Part shown: piece after piece, positions 8,769 through 17,028 of the stretch
Numbering within the stretch: the first letter of the stretch is position 1
Layout of the letters: each line of letters opens with the position of its first letter
Assembly (NCBI GenBank): GCA_902362925.1
Contig: CABIYL010000006.1
DNA: 64,000 nucleotides
Reading direction: 5' to 3' (one strand)
DNA from: Pseudoflavonifractor sp902362925
GTDB lineage: Bacteria > Bacillota > Clostridia > Oscillospirales > Oscillospiraceae
The notes under the pieces: model-generated
Database searches by the model: none
What the model saw: the letters and a program-made list of their open reading frames with translations, nothing else
Told to the model about the DNA's origin: nothing
Translations under genes and position numbers: made by a program

Positions 8769-10716
8769 GGCCAGCTACGAGTACTATGTGCTGGATAACC
8801 CCACCATGTCCGACTACGACTTTGACCACAAGCTCCGCCGTCTGGAGGAGCTGGAGCAGGCCCATCCCGACCAGATTACCGAGGACTCGCCCACCCGCCG
8901 GGTAGGGGGACAGGTGGCGGAGGGCTTCCAGGAGGTCACACATGAGGTTCCCCTGGAGAGCCTTCAAGATGTCTTTGACCTGGAGGAGCTGGGGGACTTT
9001 GTCCGGCGTGTCCAGGAGAGCCTGGATGGCAAGGCGGAGTTTGACGTGGAACCCAAGGTGGACGGCCTCTCTGTGGCTCTGGAGTACCGGGATGGCCTGT
9101 TCGTCCGGGGCGCTACCCGTGGCGATGGCCGGGTAGGGGAGGACGTGACCGAGAACCTAAAGACCATCCGTTCTCTGCCGCTCCGGCTGCCGGAGCCCAT
9201 TCCTCAGCTTATCGTCCGCGGCGAGGTCTATATGTCCAAGAAGGTCTTTGAGCAGCTCAACGAGGAGCGTGAAATCAAAGGCGAGGCCCTCTTTGCCAAC
9301 CCCCGGAATGCCGCGGCTGGTTCTCTGCGCCAGCTGGACCCCAAGGTGGCCGCATCCCGCCGGCTGGATATCGTGGTCTTCAACATCCAGAAGGCGGAGG
9401 GAGCGGAGTTCAGCACCCACACCGAGACCCTGGACTACCTGGAGCGTCAGCAGTTCCGGGTAATCCCCCGTACTCTGTGCACCAGCATGGAGGAGATCGG
9501 CGCCCGCATCGCCGCAATCGGCGACGGTCGTGAGGAATTCCCCTATGATATCGACGGTGCGGTTATAAAGCTGAATAGCCTTGCAGACCGCAAAATCCTT
9601 GGTTCCACCGCGAAATTCCCCCGGTGGGCCGCTGCCTACAAGTACCCGCCCGAGCAGAAAGAGAGCGTGGTGGAGGACATTGTAGTCCAGGTTGGCCGGA
9701 CCGGTGTGCTTACACCCAAGGCGGTTGTAAAGCCAGTCCGCCTTGCAGGCACCACAGTGACAAACGCAACCCTTCATAACCAGGATTTCATTACAGAGAA
9801 GGACATCCGCATCGGGGACACCGTTCTGGTTCAGAAGGCGGGGGAGATCATCCCGGAGATTGTCTCGGTGGTGAAAGAGAAGCGACCTGAAGGAACCGTG
9901 CCCTACCATCTGCCTGACCACTGCCCGGTGTGCGGCGCACCGGTGGCCAGAGATGAGGACGGGGCGCACATCCGCTGCACCGGCGCGGAATGCCCCGCCC
10001 AGCTGCTGCGCCACCTGGCCCACTTTGCCTCCCGGGATGCCATGGACATCGACGGCCTTGGGCCGGCTGTCATGGAGGCACTCATCAACGCCGGTATGGT
10101 GAAGACCCCGGCTGACCTCTATTCCTTGGCCCCGGAAGCGGTGGCTCAGTTGGATCGGATGGGTAAGAAGAGTGCGGAAAACCTGGCCGCCGCCATTGAC
10201 CGCTCCAAGGGTGCGGGTCTGGCCCGGCTGCTCTTTGCCTTTGGCATCCGCCAGGTGGGGCAGAAGGCGGGCAAAATTCTGGCCTCCCATTTCTCCACCA
10301 TGGACGCCTTGCTGGCGGCCACAGAGGCGGACTTTACGGCTGTCCAGGACGTGGGCGCCATTACCGCCAAAAGCCTCTGGGAATGGCTCCACAGCCCCCA
10401 GAGCCAGCATCTCATTCAGGCCCTGCGGGAGGCCGGTGTGGTGATGGAGAACACTGACGCCCCCACCGGAGACGCGCTGACAGGCAAGACCTTTGTGCTG
10501 ACCGGCTCTCTGGAGCGCTTCACCCGTGACGAGGCAGGCGCACAGATTGAGGCGCTGGGCGGAAAGGTGTCTGGTTCGGTCTCCAAAAAGACCAGCTATG
10601 TGGTGGCGGGTGAAGCTGCCGGCTCCAAGCTGAAAAAGGCCCAGGACCTGGGCGTCCCGGTGCTCACGGAGGAGGAGTTTCTCACCATGCTCCGGGAGCT
10701 GGGCTCCACAATTTAA
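8722..10716 (+). CDS. ligA: NAD-dependent DNA ligase
   Basis: A 664-aa LigA joining nicks in replication and repair with NAD+ as cofactor. Visible in order: Ia domain, adenylation lysine in the EPKVDG motif (Lys112), RGEVYM and the nucleotidyltransferase motifs, OB fold, a four-Cys zinc finger (CPVCGAPV ... CTGAECPAQ), helix-hairpin-helix repeats, and a C-terminal BRCT domain (KTFVLTGSLERFTRDEA). ATG 8722 has GTGGAGG 8 bases upstream. Length matches the family (about 670 aa). A strong terminator follows. Confidence 0.97.
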   Translation: MDEIQEIALLRAELNKASYEYYVLDNPTMSDYDFDHKLRRLEELEQAHPDQITEDSPTRRVGGQVAEGFQEVTHEVPLESLQDVFDLEELGDFVRRVQESLDGKAEFDVEPKVDGLSVALEYRDGLFVRGATRGDGRVGEDVTENLKTIRSLPLRLPEPIPQLIVRGEVYMSKKVFEQLNEEREIKGEALFANPRNAAAGSLRQLDPKVAASRRLDIVVFNIQKAEGAEFSTHTETLDYLERQQFRVIPRTLCTSMEEIGARIAAIGDGREEFPYDIDGAVIKLNSLADRKILGSTAKFPRWAAAYKYPPEQKESVVEDIVVQVGRTGVLTPKAVVKPVRLAGTTVTNATLHNQDFITEKDIRIGDTVLVQKAGEIIPEIVSVVKEKRPEGTVPYHLPDHCPVCGAPVARDEDGAHIRCTGAECPAQLLRHLAHFASRDAMDIDGLGPAVMEALINAGMVKTPADLYSLAPEAVAQLDRMGKKSAENLAAAIDRSKGAGLARLLFAFGIRQVGQKAGKILASHFSTMDALLAATEADFTAVQDVGAITAKSLWEWLHSPQSQHLIQALREAGVVMENTDAPTGDALTGKTFVLTGSLERFTRDEAGAQIEALGGKVSGSVSKKTSYVVAGEAAGSKLKKAQDLGVPVLTEEEFLTMLRELGSTI

Positions 10717-10741
10717 TCGGACATAGAGAGAAAGACAGCGG

Positions 10742-10776
10742 CAGCGGCCGGCTCATGTGAGCCGGCCGCTGTTTTT
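10742..10776 (+). terminator. Rho-independent terminator after ligA
   Basis: A perfect 14-bp GC-rich stem (10742-10755 with 10758-10771), 2-base loop, followed by GTTTTT. Confidence 0.9.
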
Positions 10777-10917
10777 ATTCTCACGCATATTTTTTAGCTC
10801 CAGGGCGCTTTTCTGCACCTCTTTCCTCCCAGAGCCGTATACTGGCTTGGGTGCGCTCGAGCAGAAGGCAGAGACTGAACGGCGCCGCCCGGACACATGC
10901 AGGAAGGAGGCGCATTG

Positions 10918-11079
10918 ATGCGTCTGCCCAGTAGACGAACGGCAAAGACCGCCGCAGCCTGCGCGCTGGGCGCGGCTGTACTGCTCTTTCCAGGAAGCGT
11001 TCTGATGCTGGCCGCCGGGGCTGTCCTGGGCTTCTGGGGCTGCGTCAGGCTGGAACAGCGAAACCATGAGTCTCAGTAA
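10918..11079 (+). CDS. Small membrane protein upstream of spoVM
   Basis: A 53-aa protein with a basic N-terminus and one or two hydrophobic segments (TAAACALGAAVLLFPGSVLMLAAGAVLGFWG). ATG 10918 is preceded by GGAAGGAGG with good spacing. I do not recognise a family. It lies 13 bases before spoVM, so it may be co-expressed in the mother cell; a sporulation role is only suggested by position. Confidence 0.65.
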   Translation: MRLPSRRTAKTAAACALGAAVLLFPGSVLMLAAGAVLGFWGCVRLEQRNHESQ

Positions 11080-11092
11080 GGAGGGTAATAGG

Positions 11093-11164
11093 ATGAAAAT
11101 TGTTGTGGTACGGTCCCCGAAGGCATTCCGCGGTATTCTGAAAGCCATTTTTGGTCTGCGCTGA
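11093..11164 (+). CDS. spoVM: Stage V sporulation protein M (SpoVM), 23 aa
   Basis: A tiny ORF (begins MKIVVVRSPKAF, ends AIFGLR) with a strong AAGGAGGG ribosome site 9 bases upstream. The pattern is that of SpoVM: about 26 residues, amphipathic, Lys-x-Pro-Lys near position 8-10 and a Phe-Gly motif near the end. SpoVM recognises the convex outer forespore membrane and anchors SpoIVA. The next two genes encode a SipL-type protein and SpoIVA, its known partners, which makes the assignment much stronger than the short sequence alone. Its stop codon overlaps the promoter of the next gene. Confidence 0.85.
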   Translation: MKIVVVRSPKAFRGILKAIFGLR

Positions 11165-11192
11165 CATATTGCCCACTCCTTGTACATAGAAT
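11164..11192 (+). promoter_or_regulatory. Sigma-E-type promoter for the sipL-like gene
   Basis: ACATATT (11164-11170), a 14-base spacer and CATAGAAT (11185-11192). The sigma-E consensus as I know it is KMATATT-N14-CATACAAT, so the -10 differs at one position. It overlaps the last base of the spoVM stop, and transcription would start about 40 bases before the gene. Identical in plan to the one before cwlD at 33064-33092. Confidence 0.72.
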
Positions 11193-11240
11193 TTCACAGC
11201 ATGAATTGGGCGGAAGAGCCCCTACAAGGAGTGGAATGCA

Positions 11241-12758
11241 ATGGAGCTGACATTAAACCGCAACTGTCTGAGCTGTTACGACGCCGTGCTGGAGACCACG
11301 GTGTTCCATGAGGAGACCATGGAGATGATCGTTCCGGACGCCTGCCCCGATATTCTCCGGATCGTGGATACCGCCGGGATGGTGTGCGTCAAGGACAAGG
11401 GAACCCAGGAGGGGCGGGTGGAGGTGACCGGTACCGCCCGCTGCTCCGTGCTCTACCTGCCGGATGGGGAGAGCGGCCTGCGCCGCATTGAGGCCAACAT
11501 CCCGTTCTTCTGCACCGCGGACGGCTCCGGTATCACGCCTGGCTGCTCTGTTGTGGCGGTTCCCAGGGTACAGACGGCGGACACCCGGGTCATCAACCCC
11601 AGAAAAGTGGTGGTGCGGGTCAATTTGGCCATTGACCTGCGGGTATATGCCAAAGCGGAGAACAGCCTCTGTTCCGGCGCCGAGTGGGAGTCCGGCATGG
11701 TTGTGGAGCAGCTAAAAGAGGTCCAGGACACTTATATCCCAGTATGTGTACAGGAGAAGCCTTTTACATTCTCCGATGAGCTGACTATCTCAGGCAGCCG
11801 CCCTGAGGCGGAGGAGCTGCTCAAATGCCGCCCCGATCTGGTATGCAGCGAGTCCAAGATCATCGGCAACAAGCTGATTTTCAAGGGAGAGGCGGTGCTG
11901 CATCTCTGCTACCGGTCGGGGGACGGGGCTCTCTGCACCGTGGACTACGAGCTTCCGTTCTCCCAGATCATGGAGGTCTCGGGGGCAGGGGAGGAGGCCG
12001 ACTGTGATCTGGAGGTCCTGCTGACTGATCTGACCTGCACTCTGAGTCCGGGGGATGGACGGACGGTCTCGGTCTCCATGGGGCTGCTGGCCCAGGCCGT
12101 GGTGTGGGAGCGTCGGAGCGTGGAGCTGCTGACCGACCTGTACGGCGTCTCCTGTGAACTGACGCCGGAGTTCCAGTCCTGCACCTTCCACAGCCTGCTG
12201 GAGCGCAGCACCCGGCGGCAGACTCCCCGGGAAATCATTGAAACGGGGACCATGGCCAAGCTGGTGTCCGACGCCAGAGTGAGCATTGGACAGGTGACCC
12301 AGACCAGGGAGGCGGACCGGCTTGTCCTCACCGCCGATGCCATGCTTACGGTAGTATATACCGCCGAGGACAACGAGATTTACGCGGTGTCCAGACAGGT
12401 CTCCGTGCCCTGCCAGCTGGAACTGCCAGAGGGCAGCAGGTGCTCCTGCGCCTGCCGGTGTGTGGGGGAGATCTACGCCACTCCAACCAGCGGCGGCATT
12501 GAGGTCCGGTTTGACGTGGACTTCTCCTATCTGGCCCAGAGCACCCGGCGGGTCTCCGCCGTGGCGGACGTACAGGTGGGAGAAGCGGAGTCCAGGGAGG
12601 ATGCGCCCTCCATTGTCCTGCGGGTGGTGAGCCATGAGCGGCTGTGGGACATCGCCAAGACCTACCGCACCACCATGGACGATATCCTCCAGGCCAACGA
12701 GCTGGAGAGCGGCACGGAACTGACCGGCCGGCTTCTGCTCATCCCTCGGCGGCGATGA
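11241..12758 (+). CDS. sipL: SipL-like spore morphogenetic protein (DUF3794/SPOCS repeats + LysM)
   Basis: 505 aa with SPOCS (DUF3794) repeats over most of the length and a C-terminal LysM domain from about residue 455 (VVSHERLWDIAKTYRTTMDD...LLLIP). This is the architecture and length of Clostridioides difficile SipL, which binds SpoIVA through its LysM domain and takes the place of Bacillus SpoVID. Adjacency to spoIVA supports the same role: tethering coat layers around the forespore in the mother cell. Preceded by a sigma-E-type promoter. The symbol is given by analogy. Confidence 0.85.
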   Translation: MELTLNRNCLSCYDAVLETTVFHEETMEMIVPDACPDILRIVDTAGMVCVKDKGTQEGRVEVTGTARCSVLYLPDGESGLRRIEANIPFFCTADGSGITPGCSVVAVPRVQTADTRVINPRKVVVRVNLAIDLRVYAKAENSLCSGAEWESGMVVEQLKEVQDTYIPVCVQEKPFTFSDELTISGSRPEAEELLKCRPDLVCSESKIIGNKLIFKGEAVLHLCYRSGDGALCTVDYELPFSQIMEVSGAGEEADCDLEVLLTDLTCTLSPGDGRTVSVSMGLLAQAVVWERRSVELLTDLYGVSCELTPEFQSCTFHSLLERSTRRQTPREIIETGTMAKLVSDARVSIGQVTQTREADRLVLTADAMLTVVYTAEDNEIYAVSRQVSVPCQLELPEGSRCSCACRCVGEIYATPTSGGIEVRFDVDFSYLAQSTRRVSAVADVQVGEAESREDAPSIVLRVVSHERLWDIAKTYRTTMDDILQANELESGTELTGRLLLIPRRR

Positions 12759-12771
12759 ATAGGAACCTAAA

Positions 12772-12799
12772 CGCCCTCTCCGTCTATGCGGAGAGGGCG
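12772..12799 (+). repeat. Inverted repeat between sipL and spoIVA
   Basis: An 11-bp perfect stem (CGCCCTCTCCG, 12772-12782, with 12789-12799) and 6-base loop directly after the sipL stop. There is no T-run after it, so it is more likely an mRNA-stability or partial-termination hairpin than a full terminator. Confidence 0.5.
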
Positions 12800-12842
12800 C
12801 TGCTCTGTGCAGGAGGCCATTCCTGGGGCCGTGATTTCACTG

Positions 12843-12871
12843 TCATAAACCATGGCTTATCCCCATACCTA
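12843..12871 (+). promoter_or_regulatory. Possible sigma-E-type promoter for spoIVA
   Basis: TCATAAA (12843-12849), 14-base spacer, CATACCTA (12864-12871), about 60 bases before the spoIVA start. The -10 matches only its first five positions, so this is weaker than the sipL promoter. It would let spoIVA be transcribed independently past the hairpin at 12772. Confidence 0.4.
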
Positions 12872-12929
12872 TGTAGAGAAAGCCAGGCTTGCTCGCCCAT
12901 GCCTGAATCGTCCGCAAGGAGGAGTCGAA

Positions 12930-14408
12930 TTGGAACACCGTAAGATTTATGAGGATATCGCGCTGCGCACGGAGGGCGATATCTATATCGGCGTGGTGGG
13001 GCCGGTCAGGACGGGAAAATCCACCTTTATCAAACGCTTTATGGAGACCCTGGTCATCCCCAACATCGAGAATGTCTACCGCCGGGAGCGGGCCAGGGAT
13101 GAGCTGCCCCAGAGCGGCTCAGGCCGGACCATCATGACGGCAGAGCCCAAGTTCGTCCCCGAGGAGGCGGTGGAGATCGCCATGGAGGACGGGGCCGCCT
13201 TTTCCGTACGGCTGATTGACTGCGTGGGGTATATGGTGCCCGGCGCGGTGGGGTCGCTGGAGGACGCGGCGCCCCGCATGGTCACAACCCCCTGGTTTGA
13301 CCACGAGATTCCCATGTCCGAGGCGGCTGAGATCGGCACCCGGAAGGTCATCGCCGAGCACTCCACCATCGGCATTGTGGTCACCACCGACGGCACCATC
13401 ACCGATATCCCAAGAGAGGACTATCTGGAGGCGGAGGAGCGGGTCATCACCGAGCTGAAGGAGCTGGGGAAGCCCTTCCTGGTGGTGCTCAACTCGGCGG
13501 AGCCCGGCTCAGAGCGTGCCAGGGCCATCCAGGCTGACCTGGCCTCCCGGTACGACGTCACCTGCATCTGCGTCAACTGCCTGGAGCTGGACGAGAACGC
13601 GGTCACCAGCATCATCAAGGGCGTACTCTACGAGTTCCCGGTGAAGGAGCTTGACCTGTTCCTGCCGCCCTGGGTGGACGCTCTGCCCTATGGACACCCC
13701 ATCAAGAGCGGCCTGTACGCCGCCATCCGCTCGACGGCGGAGGGAATGCGGAGAATCCGGGACGTGGAGCGGGCGGTCTCCGCCATCGGTCAGTGTGACA
13801 ATGTGTCCTCCGCCAGGGTCAGTACCATCAGCCTGGGCACCGGCCTGGCCTCGGCGTCTCTGGAGCTGCCCAGAGGGCTCTTCTACGACACCATCTCCCA
13901 GCAGTCCGGCTTCACTATCCACGACGACGGCGACCTGATGGGCCTGCTCACCGAGCTGTCCGGGGTCAAGCGGGAGTACGACAAGGTGGCGGATGCCCTG
14001 CGGGAGGTGAAGGAAACCGGGTACGGCATCGTGGTGCCCGGCACAGATGAACTCAGGCTGGAGGAGCCGGAGATTGTCCGGCAGGGGGGACGCTACGGCG
14101 TGCGTCTGAAGGCCAGCGCCCCCAGCATACACATGATCCGTGCCGACATCGAGACCGAGGTCTCGCCCATTGTGGGCAACGAGAAGCAGTCGGAGGAGAT
14201 GGTTAATTTCCTGCTCCAGGAGTTTGAGGGGGACACCAGCGCCATCTGGCAGTCCAACATCTTCGGCAAGTCCTTCCATGAGCTGGTCAGCGAGGACCTG
14301 CACACCAAGCTGCTCCGCATGCCGGAGGACGCCCGGGGCAGGCTCCAGGAGACCCTGACACGCATCATCAATGAGGGCTCCGGTGGGCTCATCTGCATCA
14401 TCCTGTAA
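12930..14408 (+). CDS. spoIVA: Stage IV sporulation protein A (coat ATPase)
   Basis: 492 aa when started at TTG 12930, which has AAGGAGG 7 bases upstream; this equals the length of Bacillus subtilis SpoIVA and places the Walker A lysine (GPVRTGKS) at residue 30 as there. SpoIVA is a cytoskeletal ATPase that polymerises on the forespore surface, anchored by SpoVM, to form the coat basement layer. Further matches: the segment after DELPQSGSGRTIMTAEPKF, VRLIDCVGYMVPGA, and the conserved C-terminus GRLQETLTRIINEGSGGLICIIL that contacts SpoVM. An upstream in-frame ATG (12852) adds 26 unlikely residues. Confidence 0.97.
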   Translation: MEHRKIYEDIALRTEGDIYIGVVGPVRTGKSTFIKRFMETLVIPNIENVYRRERARDELPQSGSGRTIMTAEPKFVPEEAVEIAMEDGAAFSVRLIDCVGYMVPGAVGSLEDAAPRMVTTPWFDHEIPMSEAAEIGTRKVIAEHSTIGIVVTTDGTITDIPREDYLEAEERVITELKELGKPFLVVLNSAEPGSERARAIQADLASRYDVTCICVNCLELDENAVTSIIKGVLYEFPVKELDLFLPPWVDALPYGHPIKSGLYAAIRSTAEGMRRIRDVERAVSAIGQCDNVSSARVSTISLGTGLASASLELPRGLFYDTISQQSGFTIHDDGDLMGLLTELSGVKREYDKVADALREVKETGYGIVVPGTDELRLEEPEIVRQGGRYGVRLKASAPSIHMIRADIETEVSPIVGNEKQSEEMVNFLLQEFEGDTSAIWQSNIFGKSFHELVSEDLHTKLLRMPEDARGRLQETLTRIINEGSGGLICIIL

Positions 14409-14410
14409 TC

Positions 14411-14447
14411 AAAAAGCGCTGGACGGAAGTTCCGTCCAGCGCTTTTT
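14411..14447. terminator. Bidirectional terminator between spoIVA and crp-family gene
   Basis: A perfect 17-bp stem (14411-14427 with 14431-14447) flanked by A5 and T5 serves the convergent genes on both sides. Confidence 0.9.
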
Positions 14448-14452
14448 CGTCT

Positions 14453-15082
14453 TTACCGTCCCTCTGACTCCGCCATGTGCTGAAGCGAGGCCCTGTTCGC
14501 AATTTTCAGTGTGCGATAGCCCGTGGAGACCGCGCCCGCCTTGGCCAGGTCTCCCAGCACCCGGCTCACCGTCACCCGGCTGACACCCACCGCCGCGCCA
14601 ATCTCCTCGTGGGTGCAGCGGATGGTGCCGTCCGCCTCGGGGACCAGGGACAGCAGATAGCGGGCAATTCTCTGGTCCGCCTGGAGCAGGGTTCCGTCCA
14701 CATGGACGGAGAGCAGCCGCACGGTACGGGCCAGATACTCCAGCATGGACACGGCCAGATCCGGGTGCCGGGCAAAGACCTCCGAGAGGTGAGGCCGGTC
14801 CACCGACACCAGCTCACACCTGGTCACCGCAACGGCGGAGGAGACCCGGGGCTGGCGGTCAAAAAAGGCGGCCTCGCCAATCAGCTCTCCGCCGTGGTGA
14901 AGAGTCAGGGTCCGCTCGCTTCCCGCGCCGGAGCTGAGGAAGCACTTCACTGTGCCGGAGAGGATGTAATAGAACTGCTCCGCCTGGGTGTCCTGGAGGT
15001 AGATCAGCCGCCCGGGCTCATAGATTTGGGGTGCTCTTCCTTCCGCAAGGGGCCGCCAGATATCTTCCTTTTTTTCACCCAT
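14453..15082 (-). CDS. Crp/Fnr family transcriptional regulator
   Basis: 209 aa: an N-terminal cyclic-nucleotide-binding-type beta barrel (YEPGRLIYLQDTQAEQFYYILSGTVK, then GELIGEAAFFDRQPRVSSAVA) and a C-terminal winged helix (THEEIGAAVGVSRVTVSRVLGDLAKAGAV). There is no N-terminal Cys cluster, so it is not an Fnr-type iron-sulfur sensor; the effector is unknown. It is divergent from leuC, and its own promoter overlaps a partial palindrome, consistent with autoregulation. A regulatory link to leucine synthesis is possible but unproven. Confidence 0.88.
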   Translation of the reverse strand: MGEKKEDIWRPLAEGRAPQIYEPGRLIYLQDTQAEQFYYILSGTVKCFLSSGAGSERTLTLHHGGELIGEAAFFDRQPRVSSAVAVTRCELVSVDRPHLSEVFARHPDLAVSMLEYLARTVRLLSVHVDGTLLQADQRIARYLLSLVPEADGTIRCTHEEIGAAVGVSRVTVSRVLGDLAKAGAVSTGYRTLKIANRASLQHMAESEGR

Positions 15083-15127
15083 ACTTGTTCGCCTCCCGGG
15101 GACCTCAGCAGTTTTCTGTCTGGGAAA

Positions 15128-15157
15128 ATTGTATCACGCGTTACATTCTTTTTGCAA
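15128..15157 (-). promoter_or_regulatory. Promoter of the crp-family gene
   Basis: On the minus strand TTGCAA (15152-15157), an 18-base spacer and TACAAT (15128-15133), 46 bases upstream of the start codon. Confidence 0.65.
15130..15145. promoter_or_regulatory. Candidate Crp/Fnr-type operator
   Basis: TGTATCACGCGTTACA is an imperfect palindrome with TGTA/TACA ends, the half-site style of Crp/Fnr-family operators. It overlaps the -10 and spacer of the regulator's own promoter, suggesting self-repression; it also lies upstream of leuC. Confidence 0.45.
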
Positions 15158-15223
15158 GTGTTCTGTCATACTAACTCCATAAAACACTGCAAACTTCCAC
15201 TACATATCAGGAGGGAATCTAGA

Positions 15224-16492
15224 ATGGGAATGACCATGACCCAAAAAATCCTGGCCAAGCATGCCGGGCTGGAATCCGTGGAGGCCGGACAGCTGATTGA
15301 GGCCAAATTGGACATGGTGCTTGGCAACGATATCACCACCCCCGTGGCCATTACGGAGTTCAACAAGGCTGGGCTGACCCAGATTTTTGATAAGGACAAG
15401 ATCTCCATCGTGCTGGACCACTCCACTCCTTGCAAGGATATCAAGTCCGCCCAGCTGTGCGCCCAGGCCAGAGAGTTTGCCAAGCGCTTTGACATCACCA
15501 ACTTCTACGACGTGGGCCAGATGGGTGTGGAGCACGCTCTGCTGCCCGAAAAGGGTCTGGTCGCTCCCGGCGAGACCGTCATCGGCGCTGACTCCCACAC
15601 CTGCACCTACGGCGCCCTGGGTGCCTTCTCCACCGGCGTGGGCTCCACCGATATGGCCGCGGGCATGGCCACCGGCCTGGCCTGGTTTAAGGTGCCCTCT
15701 GCCATCAAGGTCACCCTGAAGGGCAAGTTCCAGCCCTATGTATCCGGCAAGGACGTGATGCTCCACCTCATCGGCCAGATCGGCGTGGACGGCGCCCTGT
15801 ACAAGTCCCTGGAGTTCGGCGGCGAGGGCGTGAAGGAGCTGGCCATGGACGACCGCTTCACCATCTCCAATATGGCCATCGAGGCCGGCGGCAAGAACGG
15901 CATTTTCCCCGTGGACGATGTGACCAGAGCCTACCTCAACGGCCGCGTCACCCGGGAGTGGGAGGCCTTTGAGCCCGATCCCGACGCCGTTTATGAGCGC
16001 GAAGTGGTCATCGACCTGGACCAGCTGCGTCCCACCGTGGCCCTGCCTCATCTGCCCTCCAATACCCGCACCGTGGACCAGGTGGAGGGCATGCCCATCC
16101 AGCAGGTGGTCATCGGCTCCTGCACCAACGGCCGTCTGAAGGACATCAAGGAGGCCGCCGAGATTCTCAAGGGCCGCAAGGTGGCCAAGGGCGTGCGCTG
16201 CATCGTGTTCCCCGCCACCCAGCAGATCATGCTAGATGCCATGGCGGCAGGCTATATCCAGGCCCTGGTGGAGGCCGGCTGCGCCGTGTCCACCCCCACC
16301 TGCGGTCCCTGCCTGGGCGGACACATGGGCGTCCTGTCCGACGGTGAGCGGGCCATCAGCACCACCAACCGGAACTTCGTGGGTCGGATGGGCCCTGTGA
16401 GCTCCGAGATCATCCTGTCCAGCCCCGCTGTGGCCGCCGCCTCCGCCGTCACCGGCTGCGTCACCGACCCCGCCAAGCTGGAAAAGCTCTGA
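15224..16492 (+). CDS. leuC: 3-isopropylmalate dehydratase large subunit
   Basis: 422 aa, started at ATG 15224 after AGGAGGGAA. Aconitase superfamily enzyme isomerising 2- and 3-isopropylmalate in leucine synthesis; needs LeuD. Iron-sulfur cysteines are in GSCTNG and CGPCLGG, with the active-site ADSHTCTYGALGAFSTGVGSTD. The ~420-aa length is that of the bacterial/archaeal short LeuC type. leuD follows after 50 bases and leuB overlaps leuD; leuA is not in the window. Confidence 0.94.
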   Translation: MGMTMTQKILAKHAGLESVEAGQLIEAKLDMVLGNDITTPVAITEFNKAGLTQIFDKDKISIVLDHSTPCKDIKSAQLCAQAREFAKRFDITNFYDVGQMGVEHALLPEKGLVAPGETVIGADSHTCTYGALGAFSTGVGSTDMAAGMATGLAWFKVPSAIKVTLKGKFQPYVSGKDVMLHLIGQIGVDGALYKSLEFGGEGVKELAMDDRFTISNMAIEAGGKNGIFPVDDVTRAYLNGRVTREWEAFEPDPDAVYEREVVIDLDQLRPTVALPHLPSNTRTVDQVEGMPIQQVVIGSCTNGRLKDIKEAAEILKGRKVAKGVRCIVFPATQQIMLDAMAAGYIQALVEAGCAVSTPTCGPCLGGHMGVLSDGERAISTTNRNFVGRMGPVSSEIILSSPAVAAASAVTGCVTDPAKLEKL

Positions 16493-16542
16493 TTTCACCG
16501 CGGCAGACCTCTATTTCTCACTCAACAGAAAGGAACTTTGCC

Positions 16543-17028
16543 ATGAAGGTTTATAAATACGGCGACAACGTGGATACCGACGTCATCATCCCCGCCCGCC
16601 ACCTGAACAACCCCGACCCCAAAGCCCTGGCCTCCCACTGCATGGAGGACATCGACGCAAACTTCGCCTCCACCGTGGAGGAGGGGGACATCATTGTGGC
16701 CGGCGCCAACTTCGGCTGCGGCTCCTCCCGTGAGCACGCGCCCCTGTCCATCAAGGCCTGCGGCGTCAAGTGCGTCATTGCCAAGAGCTTTGCCCGCATC
16801 TTCTACCGCAACTCCATCAACATCGGTTTCCCCATCATGGAGTGCGCCGAGGCCGCCGAGGCCATCCAGCCCGGCGACAAGGTGACCGTGGACTTCCAGA
16901 GCGGCGTCATCACCGATGAGACCCAGGGCAAGACCTGGCAGGCCGCGCCCTTCCCGGAGTTTGTCAACGGCATCATCCAGAGCGGCGGACTGCTCAACTC
17001 CCTGAAGGCGAGAGGTGTGGCGAAATGA
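16543..17028 (+). CDS. leuD: 3-isopropylmalate dehydratase small subunit
   Basis: 161 aa, the swivelling small subunit partner of LeuC. Conserved YGDNVDTDVIIPARHL near the N-terminus and the substrate-binding loop ANFGCGSSREHAP. The ~160-aa length goes with the short-type LeuC. The stop overlaps the start of leuB (ATGA), so translation is probably coupled. Confidence 0.95.
   Translation: MKVYKYGDNVDTDVIIPARHLNNPDPKALASHCMEDIDANFASTVEEGDIIVAGANFGCGSSREHAPLSIKACGVKCVIAKSFARIFYRNSINIGFPIMECAEAAEAIQPGDKVTVDFQSGVITDETQGKTWQAAPFPEFVNGIIQSGGLLNSLKARGVAK

Noticed and set aside
12772..12799. Rho-independent terminator between sipL and spoIVA
   Set aside because: The stem is good, but no T-run follows on the plus strand and no A-run precedes it.
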